Notes under the pieces: generated by a model
What the model saw: only the letters and a program-made list of their open reading frames with translations
What the model was told of the DNA's origin: nothing
Databases searched by the model: none
Source of the DNA: Paraktedonobacter sp964250225
GTDB taxonomy: Bacteria; Chloroflexota; Ktedonobacteria; Ktedonobacterales; Ktedonobacteraceae
Direction of reading: 5' to 3'
Assembly: GCA_964250225.1 (NCBI GenBank)
Contig: CAXUEY010000005.1
Span: forward strand, 1 to 64,000
Length of the DNA: 64,000 bases
Shown: in pieces, positions 37,052 through 47,900 of the stretch
How the letters are laid out: every line of letters begins with the position of its first letter
Position numbering within the stretch: position 1 is the first letter of the stretch
Translations under genes and position numbers: made by a program

Positions 37052-37392
37052 ACGAACTGGTACAGCGTCTTGCCGATGGAGAGCATCCCGTCACCGTGGG
37101 AGGACCCAAACCATCGCTGGAAGAGTTTCAAAAACGCATCGAAGACATGAGGTATGTCTTTATCAAGTTTACCACGACACGAGGGGGAACAGATCTTGGA
37201 GTCCGAGTAGATCCAACGATTACAGATCTCACCCGAGCAAACTTCGCGGAAGGAACCGGAATCGCACATGTCGAAGGAACTTTGACGCTAAATTATGTCA
37301 AAGTTCGTTGTGTTGCTGAGATTGAATTGAGCACGCTCAACGGGATGGGTCATCTGGTGATTCTTGAGGAGGTGCAGCTCAATGAAAAATAA
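37048..37392 (+). CDS. NRPS-associated conserved protein of unknown function (114 aa)
   Basis: Paralogue of the 111-aa protein at 1,771-2,106. The shared blocks are PVTVGGP, PSLEEFQKR, YVFIKFT, TRGGTDLGVRVD, HVEGTLTLNYVKVRCVA and GHLV. No signal peptide, membrane segment or catalytic motif I know is present. The pattern of alternating hydrophobic residues suggests a mostly beta fold. It begins in a 4-bp overlap with the 109-aa gene, with GAGAG about 8 nt upstream. Two copies in one cluster, each next to an MbtH gene or its remnant, argue for a function tied to the assembly lines. Confidence 0.8.
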   Translation: MNELVQRLADGEHPVTVGGPKPSLEEFQKRIEDMRYVFIKFTTTRGGTDLGVRVDPTITDLTRANFAEGTGIAHVEGTLTLNYVKVRCVAEIELSTLNGMGHLVILEEVQLNEK

Positions 37393-37436
37393 AACATGAC
37401 GGAAACTTTCCTGACAAACCATCCACTGTTTTCGTC

Positions 37437-37476
37437 TTGACTGTGTAACCCCCAGTCAATCCTCTGCATTTATAAT
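37437..37476 (+). promoter_or_regulatory. TATAAT with upstream inverted repeat before the GNAT gene
   Basis: A perfect TATAAT at 37,471-37,476 lies 35 bp before the next gene. Upstream is an inverted repeat TTGACTG (37,437-37,443) / CAGTCAA (37,453-37,459) with a 9-nt spacer, covering the region where a -35 box would sit. It may be an operator. The -35 match at normal spacing is poor. Confidence 0.35.
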
Positions 37477-37511
37477 ACTGTAGAGGTATATTTGGTGGCA
37501 AATGAGCAGAA

Positions 37512-38354
37512 ATGCCCGATATTTCGGCGATAGATGCGGGTTTTATGCTGCAGTACTTCAATGAGAGGCAAGGTATTTGCGCAATGTCCTACACCTACAT
37601 TACTTTAGCGCAGCAGCCTGAATTGGAAGCGGAGATGCCGCGCTTGCATAGCGAGAGCTGGCCAGAATTTATCTTGCATGATCCCATTGCTATGCGTTAC
37701 TGGGGGTCACTTTTTTCCACCTTTGCGGATTTCCAATACGTGCTTTGCGATGAAAACGGTGCTGCGTTAGCCGCAGGGCACACAATTCCTCTGGCCTGGG
37801 ATAGCACGGTGGCGGGACTTCCTTCCGGTTGGGATGCTGCATTAGAACAGGGGTTTCACGACTATGAACAGGGCCGTTTCCCTACTGCTTTGTGTGGTCT
37901 CTCAATTGTCATTGCTCCTGATGTCCAGGGGCACGGTCTGGGCTCGGAGATGGCCCGCGCGATGAAAGCCATTGCCGAGCGCTATGGGCTGCCAGATCTA
38001 CTTATTCCTTTGCGTCCATCGTTGAAGAGTGACTATCCATTTATACCGATTGAGGAATATATTCAATGGAAACGGGGCGATGATACCCCTTTCGATCCCT
38101 GGCTGCGCATTCACACACGCCTTGGGGCTAAAGTGTGTTGCATCGCTCCCCGTTCTATGGTCATTACCGAGACCGTGAGAGGATGGGAGGAATGGACAGG
38201 AATGAGTTTTCCTGAGAGCGGTTCTTATGCCGTTCCGGGAGCACTTAGTCCTGTCATCATTGATAAAAAGCGGGATCTGGGTTGCTATGAAGAACCGAAT
38301 GTCTGGATTCGTTATGCCAATCTAGCCAGGATGAAACCTTCGCACATCTCTTAG
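37512..38354 (+). CDS. GNAT-like N-acetyltransferase
   Basis: 280 aa. The middle of the protein has the acetyl-CoA binding pattern of the GNAT fold: LSIVIAPDVQGHGLGSEMARAMKAIA, where QGHGLG matches Q/RxxGxG/A. It could acylate an amine of a precursor or of the peptide, or serve in self-protection; the substrate cannot be told. The start is uncertain: ATG at 37,512 lacks a good ribosome site, and ATG at 37,545 or 37,584 would give a protein beginning nearer the fold. The gene ends convergently with the aminotransferase gene: the two stop codons overlap within TTAG (38,351-38,354). Confidence 0.75.
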   Translation: MPDISAIDAGFMLQYFNERQGICAMSYTYITLAQQPELEAEMPRLHSESWPEFILHDPIAMRYWGSLFSTFADFQYVLCDENGAALAAGHTIPLAWDSTVAGLPSGWDAALEQGFHDYEQGRFPTALCGLSIVIAPDVQGHGLGSEMARAMKAIAERYGLPDLLIPLRPSLKSDYPFIPIEEYIQWKRGDDTPFDPWLRIHTRLGAKVCCIAPRSMVITETVRGWEEWTGMSFPESGSYAVPGALSPVIIDKKRDLGCYEEPNVWIRYANLARMKPSHIS

Positions 38355-39787
38355 CCAGTACAGGGAGCGACTCCTATCGAGAAACGAATATAGTCATCAG
38401 TATACCCAAATCCAGAACCTGGGACGCCTGCGATCCCTGTTTTTTCAAAGATAGAAAAAACGTCTTCTCCCGCTTGCAGCTTGCTCCAATTGTAAATGGT
38501 TGTGTCGTTGTCGAGGTAAATTTCCTCAAAGATCTGAAACTGTTCATTCAGACGCTGGAGTTCTTTCAAAAAGAGCACCCGTCGGTAACGGTAGAAGCTA
38601 CGCAATTTTTCGACAAGCCAGGGGCGATCCTGGAAGAGCTGATAATAGGCCATAAAGCGCAATTGCCAGTCGCCGGGGAGCGACATATAGGTATTAGTCC
38701 AGACCGTTGGCAGGCTGGCGGCGATTTGAGGATTGCCGCAGGAGAGCCAGCCAAAACGTTCACCTGTCAGGGTATATGTTTTAGAGAAACTACTGATAAA
38801 GATGGAGCGTTGGAAAGCGTCTGGCGCGCAAAAAGTTGCCAGGCGGGCCTGGTCATCTTCGGGTTTGCCTGTGCCAATATAAGCGAGGTCCACAAGGAGA
38901 AAAATATTTCGTCCCTGATCCTGATAGCGTTGCAATACAGCGTGAATGGCCCGTAAGTCATCGGGTGTATAGCTAAATGTGCTTGGGTTATTATTGAGGA
39001 TGAGGTAGATAATGCGAATATCGGGAGCGTTATGAAGAATATCCTCTAGTTGCTCACCGGTAAGTTTGAAATGGTTCTCGGGGCGTGTCGAGACATTGTG
39101 AAAGCGATAACCGCTAGAGCGCGCGGACCATTCAGGAAAAGAGAAGCTCGGTGAGGGAAAGAGGATAGCTCCCACAGGAAGTTGTTGGGTTCGATAGATA
39201 TGCGCCAGGCCGCGCAGAACTTTATCAAGGCAGTCCATACCCCCCAGTCCCACATAGGTCTGCTGTTCGCTCACTGGAAGGCCCCATCGTTGCATTTCTT
39301 GAGCGAGCCAGGCACGTAGAAGTGGATTTCCTATACTATAGACATCATAGACGCGAGGATCGTAATGATGCTCCAGGAGCAAACGCTCGTTTTCTACCAT
39401 GCGTTCCCGCAGCCAATGATAGGTCTCGCCATTCGCAGTGCGCCCATGAAGCTGCTCTCCTGGCAGTGCTATTCCTAATTCATCGGCAAGAATACGATAA
39501 TCCTTCCTATCATTGGTAGCGTCTTCACACTCGGTCACCATACGCAAATTCACGTCGCCCACGGTGCGATCCACTATTTCCGCACGCATCACGATTTCTG
39601 TAATCTGATGCTCGCGGCATGCCTGTTCCAGCTCTTTAATAATCTGAGCCATAGTACGAATAGCATGAGATTTTTCTTGTAAAAGAGGCCGATGGTGCGC
39701 CAACACAGCCTGGCGCAATTGGCGTAGTTTATTGTGTTGCGTTTCTAAAGGGAGAACTGGCTCAGGCGAAAAGGGATCAAATGTCAT
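38351..39787 (-). CDS. PLP-dependent aminotransferase, class I/II fold
   Basis: The 478-aa protein shows the marks of fold-type I aminotransferases: NNNPSTFSYT in place of the NPTG motif, an Asp in LLVDLAYIG, the cofactor-binding Lys in SSFSKTYTLTGERFGW, and the substrate-carboxylate Arg in YIRFSIG. It is about 70-90 residues longer than typical members because of an N-terminal extension. AAGGAG lies about 10 nt upstream of the ATG. It is 90 bp behind the isopropylmalate-synthase-like gene and probably co-transcribed. That pairing suggests it converts a chain-extended 2-oxo acid into an amino acid for one of the unassigned adenylation domains; this is inference. Confidence 0.88.
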   Translation of the reverse strand: MTFDPFSPEPVLPLETQHNKLRQLRQAVLAHHRPLLQEKSHAIRTMAQIIKELEQACREHQITEIVMRAEIVDRTVGDVNLRMVTECEDATNDRKDYRILADELGIALPGEQLHGRTANGETYHWLRERMVENERLLLEHHYDPRVYDVYSIGNPLLRAWLAQEMQRWGLPVSEQQTYVGLGGMDCLDKVLRGLAHIYRTQQLPVGAILFPSPSFSFPEWSARSSGYRFHNVSTRPENHFKLTGEQLEDILHNAPDIRIIYLILNNNPSTFSYTPDDLRAIHAVLQRYQDQGRNIFLLVDLAYIGTGKPEDDQARLATFCAPDAFQRSIFISSFSKTYTLTGERFGWLSCGNPQIAASLPTVWTNTYMSLPGDWQLRFMAYYQLFQDRPWLVEKLRSFYRYRRVLFLKELQRLNEQFQIFEEIYLDNDTTIYNWSKLQAGEDVFSIFEKTGIAGVPGSGFGYTDDYIRFSIGVAPCTG

Positions 39788-39877
39788 TGTCTTTTTGCTC
39801 CTTATACGTAATTCTGGCTTCCATTGTGCAAGCAGAGTTTATGAAATGGAGCCGTAAAGAGGACCACAGATCCAAGT

Positions 39878-41326
39878 TTACGGCCTTGATTGCTGAAAGA
39901 GGAGCTGTAATTCGAGGGGCTCCAGTTCGCGTCCTACTTCCTGTGCATGTTCCAGGATAAGATCGATTGTTTTCGGCGAAAGATCTTCGGGCTTGCCCCC
40001 ATATGCCAGATAGGCCAGGCGCACGCTACTGCGCCCGCTCCAGGGGCTGACGCCTACTGACCACTGGCCCCCAATAGCATATGGATCGACTGCAGAGTAG
40101 ATAGTTCGCGCCATTCTTTGCAATGTATTAGCAACTTCAGCGTTTTTTGCCTGGGAAGCCTGCTCTGAAAGGAGGCGTGTTTTGAGAAGTGCATCGGTAT
40201 GAATACCCAGGGTTGTATGGTTATAGCGCTTCCCAAGTGACCCATAAAGAGGCGTAGGAACCTCAGTGATATTCTCGTAGAGCGAGAGCAGACTGAGAAG
40301 CTGAGACATATTCCAGGGAACGGGTTGATTGGCCTCAGTAAGAATAGCGGCCAGGTTAAGCACCAGGTCTTCCAGAGCGGTATTCCCGGAGCGTTCCCCG
40401 ATGCCACGAGAGACGACATGAATACGCACTGCGCCAGCGGCAATAGCCATCAAGGCGTTGGCAAGGGAATTACCTGTGTCACGATGTCCATGCCACTCCA
40501 CTTTGCTGTCTCCTACATTCAGCTTATCAAGGATGGCCTTTGTGAAACGAACGATTCTATACGCTCCGCATGGTCGGGCGATCCCAATCGTATCGGTAAG
40601 AACAAAGCCACGAGCACCCTGTTCAACCTGAACCTGGATAATTTGCTTGAGATCGTCTGGCGGAGTTTGCGTGGCATGTTCGGTGGCGGCCGTGACTGGT
40701 ATACCCAGCCGAACCGCCTCGGAGACCGAGTGCGAGAGTTGCCGTAGAATAAAAGCCAGATCCCATTCCTGGACCAGGCGGCGCGAAGGGGCTGATCCCA
40801 TGAAGATATAGGCCTCAAGCCCAGGATGAATGTCCTTGCACCTGGCCGTCCACTTTAACGCTTCGGGGGTACACAGACAGAGAACCAGGGGAGTCAGGGA
40901 GGGGAGGGTATCCCGCAAACATCTGAGGAGTTCTCTTATCGTTTTGTCAACGACATTTTGCTCTCCCGAATAAATACCGATAATAGCGCGCTTAATCCCA
41001 AAATCATTGAGAGCATGGGCGTAACGAAGCATTTTTTCCACAGAAGGATAGATTGCCGTTCCATGTAAACCGTCGCGCAAACACTCGGATATGAATTCAG
41101 TGGTGGCTGCCTGTTGGGGAGTAGGCTCAGAAGCAAGGGTATCTGGCACACGTGAAAGGGCATGGGGCTCGCTATTCCAGTTGAAATCGAGTGGCAAATG
41201 AGAAAAAGAGATCGGTTGAACGCTTTGTGTAGCCTCAATCACTCGCTGAAGTTTCAAAGTGTCCACGTTCGTCACTGCTTCGTTCGTAGACGAAACGTTT
41301 TTGGCCTTTTCGTACTCTCTTTGCAT
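39878..41326 (-). CDS. 2-isopropylmalate synthase-like acyl-CoA:2-oxo acid condensing enzyme
   Basis: A member of the HMGL-like/DRE-TIM family that condenses acetyl-CoA with a 2-oxo acid. Visible motifs: LRDGLHG (metal and substrate site, normally RDGxQ), EWHGHRDTGNSLANA with the HxH metal ligands, and GIGERSGN. The frame is open to 41,356, but the ATG at 41,326 has AGGAG at ideal spacing and gives 482 aa. The protein seems to lack the C-terminal leucine-feedback domain of true leucine-pathway enzymes. A similar enzyme (HphA) makes homo-amino acids in anabaenopeptin-type pathways. The partner isomerase and dehydrogenase genes are not in the window. It is divergent from the right-line NRPS. 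Confidence 0.82.
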   Translation of the reverse strand: MQREYEKAKNVSSTNEAVTNVDTLKLQRVIEATQSVQPISFSHLPLDFNWNSEPHALSRVPDTLASEPTPQQAATTEFISECLRDGLHGTAIYPSVEKMLRYAHALNDFGIKRAIIGIYSGEQNVVDKTIRELLRCLRDTLPSLTPLVLCLCTPEALKWTARCKDIHPGLEAYIFMGSAPSRRLVQEWDLAFILRQLSHSVSEAVRLGIPVTAATEHATQTPPDDLKQIIQVQVEQGARGFVLTDTIGIARPCGAYRIVRFTKAILDKLNVGDSKVEWHGHRDTGNSLANALMAIAAGAVRIHVVSRGIGERSGNTALEDLVLNLAAILTEANQPVPWNMSQLLSLLSLYENITEVPTPLYGSLGKRYNHTTLGIHTDALLKTRLLSEQASQAKNAEVANTLQRMARTIYSAVDPYAIGGQWSVGVSPWSGRSSVRLAYLAYGGKPEDLSPKTIDLILEHAQEVGRELEPLELQLLFQQSRP

Positions 41327-41928
41327 ACATACACTCCTGGATGGTGCATCCATCAATCTGGCAACTGTTCATCGTGCTTAGAAATGCAGTTTGCTGCACC
41401 TAATACAGCGGCGTACAGAATCATTGAGCATACAACCAGCCAGCAACAATTCTGAAGTGCTTGCACGAGACCGGGATCAATTCTTACGAACACCGCTCTA
41501 GGTTCAAAACTTTGAAGAATTGTTTAGCAAAGTTTTAGATAATGGATCTCAGTAATAAAGATCTGTTCCTGTTATATTGTTGAACTTTAGCCAACTTACC
41601 CACCTACAAGGAATATAATCACGTTTTCTCATACTTCTTCAGAGAATTAAAACTCATCCGCTTCCTTCTATACTTTGCTTGAGGAAACATTGATAGAAGT
41701 ATAGCATTGAAAGGAGAAAAAATAAATAGCTTCTCAAGCAAAAAGTTTGCTAACCTTCACAACCACAGCATGGTATGTTATCATATATTTTATGGAAAAT
41801 CTTGCTAATCGGTGAATCTTCTTTCATACCAGGTTGGGGAAATTTCCATAATTCGGAACTCCCATGTTCAAAGCTGGGCTTGAGAAGATTATTGATGGTA
41901 TTTTTTTGCACAAGGGAATCGTAAAGAA
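41327..41928. other. Divergent intergenic region with inverted repeats
   Basis: 602 bp of AT-rich non-coding sequence between the condensing-enzyme gene (minus) and the first right-line NRPS (plus). Two inverted repeats stand out: AAAACTTTG (41,506-41,514) / CAAAGTTTT (41,528-41,536) with a 13-nt spacer, and CTATACTT (41,668-41,675) / AAGTATAG (41,697-41,704) with a 21-nt spacer. No convincing -35/-10 pair was found; TTGAGG (41,679) with TATAGC (41,700) is weak and has short spacing. Confidence 0.55.
41506..41536. promoter_or_regulatory. 9-bp inverted repeat, possible operator
   Basis: AAAACTTTG and CAAAGTTTT are perfect inverted copies 13 nt apart. The arms are AT-rich and no T tract follows, so a dimeric regulator site is more likely than a terminator. 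It lies between divergent genes. Confidence 0.35.
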
Positions 41929-44900
41929 ATGCTTGTACAGAATCTCATAGAAACGCAAGCGGAGTGCAGGCCAGATGCGGTGGCGGTGACGATGGGAGAG
42001 GTAAGTCTAACATACGAAATGTTCAATGATTGTGCCGATTATCTGGCTCACACACTCCACACATTTGGGGTTGGCCCCGAAGAGGCTGTTGGGCTGTGTA
42101 TGCGGCGTTCCCCTGAGATGCTGATAGGTATATTGGCGATATTGAAAGCAGGGGGGAGTGTTCTCCCGCTTGATCCAGCTTTACCTGAGGAACGCCGGAC
42201 TTTTATCCTTCAGGATACAGCGGCACTTCTCCTTCTCACCCAGCAAGACCTTCTGGAGAGGTTTTCCTCACTCTCAATCCCCTGTTTGTGTCTTGATACT
42301 CCCTGGCCCGCGCCGACAGTTAATCAGCTTTCTTGCCCTATTTCGGTGCATTCAGATAATCCAGCGTATATCATTTATACTTCGGGATCTACGGGTAAAC
42401 CTAAAGGGGTTATGGTGACTCATCATGCTCTTTTCTCTCGCATACAAGCCTTTCAGCAGGTTTTTCAGCTCAGCCCAGAAGATCGACATTACCAGTTTAT
42501 ATCGCTGAACTTTGATGCATCAGCGGAAGAAATATATCTCACGTTATGCACTGGTGCGACTCTTGTCCTGGCAGAAACGCCGGCAGAGGAAGGGGTATTA
42601 GATCTTTGGCAGGACGCGAGACGTCTGGGCCTGACCAAATTGGATCTTCCCACCGCTGCATGGCACCAGGCAGTAGATGAAATCGTGAAAGATCCCCACT
42701 CTTTTCCGAGTACACTCAGGGCTATGGCCGTTGGTGGAGAAGCGCTTTCCCTGGAGAAGTTTCGCCTCTGGGCGCAATACCTGCCCCAGCCGTTGCGCTT
42801 TTTCAATATGTATGGGCCAACTGAGGCTACCATTTCTGCGACACATTTCGAGTCCTTTCCTGGAAACGGCGAAATACCCCAGCACATACCTATTGGACGT
42901 CCGTTTGCTTCTACACAGCTCTATCTTCTGGATCAGGATTTGCAACCTGTCCTGGAGGGTTCTCCTGGAGAACTCTTTATCGGTGGGGCAGGTATAGCCC
43001 GCGGATATGTACGGCGACCCGACCTGACAGCGGAACGTTTTCTGCCTGATCCCTTTGGTACAGAGCCGGGGGCGCGGCTTTATCGCACTGGTGATCTCGT
43101 TCGCCTCTTACCCAATGGAGACCTTGAGTTCCTCGGGCGTGTCGATAGCCAGGTGAAAATACGTGGCTTTCGTATAGAGCCGGGCGAGATAGAGGCTGTC
43201 CTACGTCAACACCCGAAGGTAGCCGGGGCAATAGTTTTACCCTGGGAGGAGACATCTGGAGAGAAACGGCTGGTTGCCTATGTCGTGCCACACCTTAGCG
43301 CACAAATTGTCGAGAATGAGGTGTTGTCCAGGCCACAATTCGCTGACACAGGTATGATCAACCAGGATGTTAAAACCCATCGATTACAAGTAAGTCTTGC
43401 CCATACCTTGATTCCTCAATTACGCGCGTATATCGGAGATCGTTTGCCACATTACATGATCCCATCGACATTTCTTTTCCTGGAGGCGTTTCCTTTGACA
43501 CCAGGCGGAAAGATAGACCGCAACCTTCTACCAGCCCCCAGTAGAGAGCGGAGCGAAACAGGCGAGCCTTTTATAACTCCTCGCACGCCTCTCGAAGAAA
43601 CGCTGGCTGATATCTGGAAACGCGTTCTTGGGATAAAGAGTATTGGTATCCAGGATAACTTCTTCGATTTGGGCGGACATTCTTTAATGGCTACGCGAAT
43701 CGCCTCTCAGATACGTGAGACTTTGCTTGTGGCTCTGGACCTGCGCACGTTTTTCACATATCCTTCGATAAAGGACCTGGCTGAGTATATCGAGTCACGT
43801 GCTTCTCTGAAACAGCCGACTTCTGTCGCAACGTTTCAGGCCTTTGTGCATGAGGAGAATATTGAACTCTCTTTTGCGCAGCTACGGCTCTGGTTTCTTG
43901 ATCGGTTAGAGCCGGGCAATCCTTTCTACAATATCTGCGCGGCTATCCACCTTGAAGGATATTTGCAGGTCTGGGTGCTAGAACGGTGCTTTCATGAGAT
44001 TATTTCGCGCCACGAAGTTCTGCGTACCTCTTTCGTCACGCTCGAAGGCAAACCTCGGCAAATAATCGCATCGCCAATGCCCTTCTCTCTCATGTTTATT
44101 GATCTCGGCCATTTGCCTACAGGTGCGAGGCAAATGGCTGCGGCAAAGCAACTAGAGAGAGAAGAGGGCCAATTGCCCTTTGATCTGAGCCAGAGTCCCC
44201 TGTTGCGAGCAAAACTTGTGCGTTTAAATAAAGAGCAGCACATTCTATTTTTGAGTATGCATCATATCGTCTCTGATGACTGGTCGATGGAAATATTCTT
44301 CCGTGAATTGAGTGTGCTGTATGAAGCTTTTGTGAAAGGTGAGCCATCCCCTTTGCCCGTTTTGACTCTCCAGTATTCTGATTACGCTCTCTGGCAGAGA
44401 AAATGGTTTCAAGAGGGAGTACTGGAGGAACAGCTCGCCTATTGGCGACACCAACTGAGCAATTTACCTTTGTTGCAGCTTCCTATCGATCACCCTTATC
44501 CTTCTTCGCAGACCCATCGTGGTGCTCTCTGGTCATTTGTCATTCCCCCTGACCTCACTGAGATGATCAGGAAAACATGTCAGCAAGAGAAAACGACGCT
44601 TTTTATGATCTTGCTGGCGGTCTTCCAGTTGCTGCTCTATCGTCATTCAGGACAGAATGATATTGCAGTAGGTTCTCCTATCGCGAACCGTATGCGCAGT
44701 GAGGTCAAGGATCTCATTGGCTTTTTCGTCAATACACTGGTTTTTCGTAGCAAACTTTCAGATACCCAGACCTTTCGAGCCTATCTGAAACAGGTGCGCC
44801 GGGTTGCGCTCGACGCCTATGCCCACCAGGATATACCGTTTGAACAAATTGTCGAGGAACTGCAACCAGAGCGCAACCTGATACGTCATCCACTGTTCCA

Positions 44901-47900
44901 GGCAGCTTTTGCCCTGCTCAATGATCCAGTGCTTAGCCAGAACCTCTCCAATCTTAGCTGGCATCTTCTCGATACCGATAACGGAACGACAAAGTTCGAT
45001 CTGACGCTGTTCATGAGGGATGAGAGGGAGAGGCTGGTAGGGACGTTTGAATATAATGCAGACGTTTTTGAGTCCGCTACAGTTGCCCGCCTGGCCGACC
45101 ACTTTTGCATGCTTCTGCAAGAAGTTGTCACTGCTCCTGCGCGCAGACTGGAAGATTTTCCCTTGCTCACTCCTTCTGAGCGTGAGCAATTGCTCACAAC
45201 CTGGAATGCGACGCGAACTCCCTATCCTCGCACGAGATGTGTACATGAACTCTTTGAAGATCAAGTCCTCAAAACACCTGATGCGGTAGCTATGGTCTAT
45301 GGTGATACTCAACTCACTTACTCTGATCTCAATCAGCGAGCTAATCAACTCGCGTCTGCCTTGCGAAAATTGCAGGTAGGTCCAGAGGTGGTAGTGGGTG
45401 TCTGCCTGGAGCGCTCTCCTGAACTGATTATAGGGTTTCTCGCCATTCTCAAGGCGGGAGGCGTCTATCTACCGCTCGATCTGGCATACCCTGACGAAAG
45501 GTTGCGGTTTGTGTTGCGGGACGCGCGGGCAGCAGTGTTGCTCACACAAGACGAATTGCGCAAGCAAGTGTCATTCTACTCAGGACCAACCATTTGTCTG
45601 GATACCGATTGGACATGGTTGGGGCGTGAACCCTCTCATAACTCTCAAAGCGAGACAACAACGGAGAATCTGGCCTATGTTATTTACACATCAGGTTCCA
45701 CGGGGCAACCCAAGGGAGTTGCCGTTGCTCATAAGGCGATCAATCGGCTTGTATGCCATACCGATTATGTCCAGTTAGGGTGTGATGATCGGGTTGCCCA
45801 GGCGTCAAATGAAGCATTCGATGCCGCAACCTTTGAGATTTGGGGGACGCTGTTGCATGGTGGCTGCTTAGTGGGTGTGGCAAAAGAGATCGCGCTCAAC
45901 CCACAGGCATTTGCCAGGGTTCTGCGCACGCAGCATGTTACGGTGCTTTTCGTGACGACTGCTCTGTTTAACCAGAGTATTAAAGAGAATCCCCAGCTCT
46001 TTCAAGCGCTGCGTTCTCTGCTTTTCGGTGGCGAGGCAGTTGATCCAAATTGGGTGAAAGAGGTCCTGGAGCAAGGTGCGCCTGGAAGACTGCTTCACGT
46101 CTATGGACCGACGGAGAACACCACTTTTTCTTCGTGGTACCTGGTGCCAGGTGTGCCCAAAGATAGCGAGACTATCCCTATTGGACGCCCAATAGCAAAC
46201 ACACAATGCTATGTACTCGATCATTATCTCCAACCGGTACCCATTGGGGTAAGGGGAGAGCTGTATCTAGGTGGGGATGGGCTGGCACTTGGGTATCTAG
46301 GACACCCAGAACTGACCGCGATGCATTTTATCCCTCATCCTTTTAGTACAGAGCCGGGGGAGCGTCTCTATAAAACGGGCGATCTTGTCCTTCAACGCGC
46401 GGACGGCAACATTGAATTTCTCGGACGTGTAGACCACCAGGTGAAGCTGCGGGGTTTTCGTATCGAGCTAGGAGAAATCGAGTTCTTTTTGAAGCAACAC
46501 CCTACGGTTCAAGAAGCTGTAGTAATCGTGCGAGAAGACATCCCCGGCGATAGGCGTCTGGTTGCCTATGTTGTCCCACGCCCAGAGGAGAAGTCCACTC
46601 AGCAGGAAGCAGAAGAGGGCCGCTCCAACGAGCTTATTACTACCTGGCAGGAACTTTTCGATGATATTTATGCTCCCTCACTCGCGGAAGACAATGCCGA
46701 CTTTAACATCATGGGCTGGAATAGTAGTTATACCAGCCAGCCTCTCCCTTCCGAGCATATGAGAGAATGGGTGGAACATACACTGGAGGAATTACGCGAG
46801 AGAAAGCCTCAGCGGGTACTTGAGATTGGCTGTGGATCGGGGCTTTTGCTCTTCCGTTTAGCTCCCAATAGCACGAAATACTGGGGAACCGATTTTTCGC
46901 CTGGAGCACTCCAGATGGTTCAGCGTCATATCCAGAAGAGAGGGCTGTCTCAGGTGCAGTTGTTGCAGCGTATGGCCGACGATTTTACAGGTATGGAAGA
47001 ACAGACGTTTGATACCATTATTCTTAACTCAGTCGTGCAGTATTTCCCCAGCCTCAATTACCTGCTCGACGTGCTTGAAGGCGCCTTGCAGAAGATCACG
47101 CTCCCTGGCACTATTTTTCTTGGCGATATTCGCAATCAGCTTCTCCTGGAGCATTTTGCTGCATCAATAGAATTATATAAATGCGATAATGAGGCATGCC
47201 CGCTTGATCAATTCCGCCAGAGGGTGCATGTTCAGATGACGCAGGAGACCGAGTTGTTGCTTGATCCTGCTTTCTTCTATGCATTGCAAGAACGTTATCC
47301 GCAAATCAGCGAGGTCTGCATTCGCCCGAAGCGTGGTCGCTACGACAACGAACTTACAGCATTTCGTTACAATGTCCAGCTAAAGATTGGCGGTATCGCA
47401 TCCGAGGCAACTCAGACGGAAGCTCAATGGCTCGACTGGCAGGGGGCGGAACTCTCGCTGGCCGACTTACGCCAGCAGGTGCTGGAGCAACGCCCGGATT
47501 TCCTGGCTCTCACGCACATCTCTAATAGTCGTCTGAGTACTGAGATAGAGACTCTCCGGCTTCTCTCCTCGCCAACACACCATCTGACAACAGTGGGTGA
47601 GTTGCGCGCGGCTCTGGATACCGGCCCACGCATGCAGGGAGTTACGCCTGAGGATCTGTATATGCTCGGACAGGAGTTTGGATATCTGGTGGATGTACGC
47701 TGGTCCGGTATTGGAACTGACGGCAGCTTTGACGCTGTTCTCTGGCGTCCTGAAGCTACCGAAAAGGTTCAAGCGCTGTCCTGGCCGCGGCCCACGCAGG
47801 TTAAAGCATGGAGCCAGTATGCTAATCAGCCATTGAGAGAGAAACTCAAGTCCGCCAGTAAGCTCGCTCCGCAACTCAGGGGATATTTACAGGAGCGGCT

